Shown: positions 36,945 to 37,464 of the stretch, one piece after another | How the letters are laid out: every line of letters begins with the position of its first letter | How positions within the stretch are numbered: the stretch's first letter is position 1 | NCBI GenBank assembly: GCA_012728415.1 | Contig: JAAYFD010000048.1 | Coordinates: 1-37,464, forward strand | Length of the DNA: 37,464 nucleotides | Source of the DNA: Gammaproteobacteria bacterium | Lineage (GTDB): Bacteria > Pseudomonadota > Gammaproteobacteria > Pseudomonadales > Pseudomonadaceae | Direction of reading: 5' to 3' | Notes under the pieces: generated by a model | Databases searched by the model: none | What the model saw: only the letters and a program-made list of their open reading frames with translations | What the model was told of the DNA's origin: nothing | Program-made: the position numbers and the translations under genes

Positions 36945-37464
36945 TTAACCCTCCGAGCCTCGCCCGATATATAAGGTAGCAAGAACTGTTGCAATAATAA
37001 CTAACAGCGGTGAAATTGAACTTGCAGCCTGACAAAGCGGCTCATAGCTCAGCGCGAATGTGCGGCCACCGCCTAGACGCAAAGTCATGGTTTCATCTGG
37101 TGGACAGGATGAAGAACCTAGCCAACGAGCGTGCATATCGAGAAAGCTTGGAACCTCGATAGCTTCAGCACCTTCTATCAAATTAAATTCATCACCCTGT
37201 AGCAGGCCTTCAATATCGCCTTTGTGAGCCTCGTAGTCGTAAGCTTTCTCGAAGTCGCAACGCATACGCCATTGCTGATCAACGATCCCGCACTGAATGG
37301 CATCACCGGAGCACTCGGGAGCAGTCTCACAATCAGCCCCACCGCTGTATTTACCCTCGCCTTCGTCCTCACCATCGCCATCACCACCAGTACCGCCATC
37401 GCCAGTACCGCCAGTGCCGCCAGTACCGCCAGTACCGCCAGTACCGCCATCACCACCAGTACCG
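36945..37464 (-). CDS. Phage adsorption/minor coat protein, TspB-like (pIII analogue), C-terminal part
   Basis: The frame is open to the right edge of the window, so only the last 172 residues are seen. A Gly-Thr linker of repeated GTG and GDG triplets (37374-37463) is followed by an acidic stretch (GEDEGEG), a Cys-containing domain (CETAPECSGDAIQC, QQWRMRCDF) and a C-terminal membrane anchor (SPLLVIIATVLATLYIG). The CSGDAIQC motif and C-terminal anchor fit the TspB-related proteins of filamentous phages, which take the place of pIII in host binding. The start lies outside the window. Confidence 0.8.
   Translation of the reverse strand, partial: GTGGDGGTGGTGGTGGTGGTGDGGTGGDGDGEDEGEGKYSGGADCETAPECSGDAIQCGIVDQQWRMRCDFEKAYDYEAHKGDIEGLLQGDEFNLIEGAEAIEVPSFLDMHARWLGSSSCPPDETMTLRLGGGRTFALSYEPLCQAASSISPLLVIIATVLATLYIGRGSEG
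37374..37464 (-). repeat. 9-bp tandem repeat encoding a Gly-Thr-Gly linker
   Basis: Units of GGTACTGGC with variants (GGTGATGGC, GGCACTGGC) are repeated in frame and encode (GTG)n with GDG interruptions. Such repeats can change copy number by slippage. The repeat continues to the window edge. Confidence 0.8.

Larger units (their letters stand above)
33021..37464 (-). mobile_element. Filamentous phage (inovirus) prophage, partial
   Basis: Five minus-strand genes in inovirus order (adsorption protein, DUF2523 membrane protein, Zot-like assembly ATPase, replication initiator, integrase) fill the window from the ssrA 3' end to the right edge. The DNA is visibly richer in A and T than the host part. 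No tail, capsid or terminase genes are present, as expected for a filamentous phage. The repressor, major coat and ssDNA-binding genes, and the right attachment site, would lie beyond the window. Confidence 0.85.

Noticed and set aside
37374..37464. A short repeat array that might be taken for CRISPR
   Set aside because: The units are 9 bp, contiguous and in frame inside a phage gene; there are no spacers and no cas genes.

Overview
The window is a chromosome segment from a gammaproteobacterium of the family Pseudomonadaceae (Pseudomonas in the broad sense). The evidence is the tmRNA tag ANDDNYALAA, a single-domain PilZ downstream of holB, a fatty-acid cluster without fabH, and Pseudomonas-type REP palindromes. 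I cannot name a species. Host genes are GC-rich; the last ~4.4 kb is visibly AT-richer and foreign.

Layout. 1-3427: 3' end of a yhdP-like gene coupled to tadA, convergent with mltF. 3590-7486: purL, divergent from mltF, followed by a strong terminator. 7799-11002: an L,D-transpeptidase on the minus strand, then a plus-strand run of NUDIX hydrolase, gamma carbonic anhydrase, DUF1289 protein and purT. 11003-11311: a cluster of REP palindromes. 11312-13383: CNNM/CorC-type transporter and YpjD-like membrane protein, minus strand. 13674-24752: yceD, rpmF, plsX, fabD, fabG, acpP, fabF, pabC, mltG, tmk, holB, pilZ, tatD and ung, all plus strand with tight or overlapping junctions. 25053-29546: cysM, rlmD, relA. 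29600-31302: cmoA-cmoB, minus strand. 31577-32512: a stand-alone ketoacyl-ACP synthase III. 32664-33020: ssrA (tmRNA). 33055-window end: part of a filamentous phage (inovirus) prophage integrated at the 3' end of ssrA. On the minus strand it carries an adsorption protein, a DUF2523 membrane protein, a Zot-like ATPase, a replication initiator and a tyrosine integrase. Its far end lies outside the window.

How the genes work together. The 13.7-24.8 kb run joins translation (rpmF), phospholipid and fatty-acid synthesis (plsX to fabF), folate (pabC), cell-wall processing (mltG) and replication (tmk, holB). cysM-rlmD-relA links cysteine synthesis, 23S rRNA methylation and the stringent response. 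cmoA/cmoB modify the tRNA wobble uridine.

Most notable observations. (1) The full-length PurL has lost two of the three catalytic residues of its glutaminase domain: the nucleophilic Cys is Gly1137 and the catalytic His is Asn1262. The reading frame is intact, so ammonia must come from elsewhere or a second enzyme must exist. (2) The inovirus couples its integrase to its replication gene by a TAATG overlap and sits in ssrA. The tmRNA terminator overlaps the integrase stop codon, so it is probably phage-supplied. (3) A long near-perfect hairpin covers the 3' end of the Zot gene and the Zot-rep gap. (4) An intrinsic terminator upstream of the ketoacyl synthase has no annotated gene that it would end.
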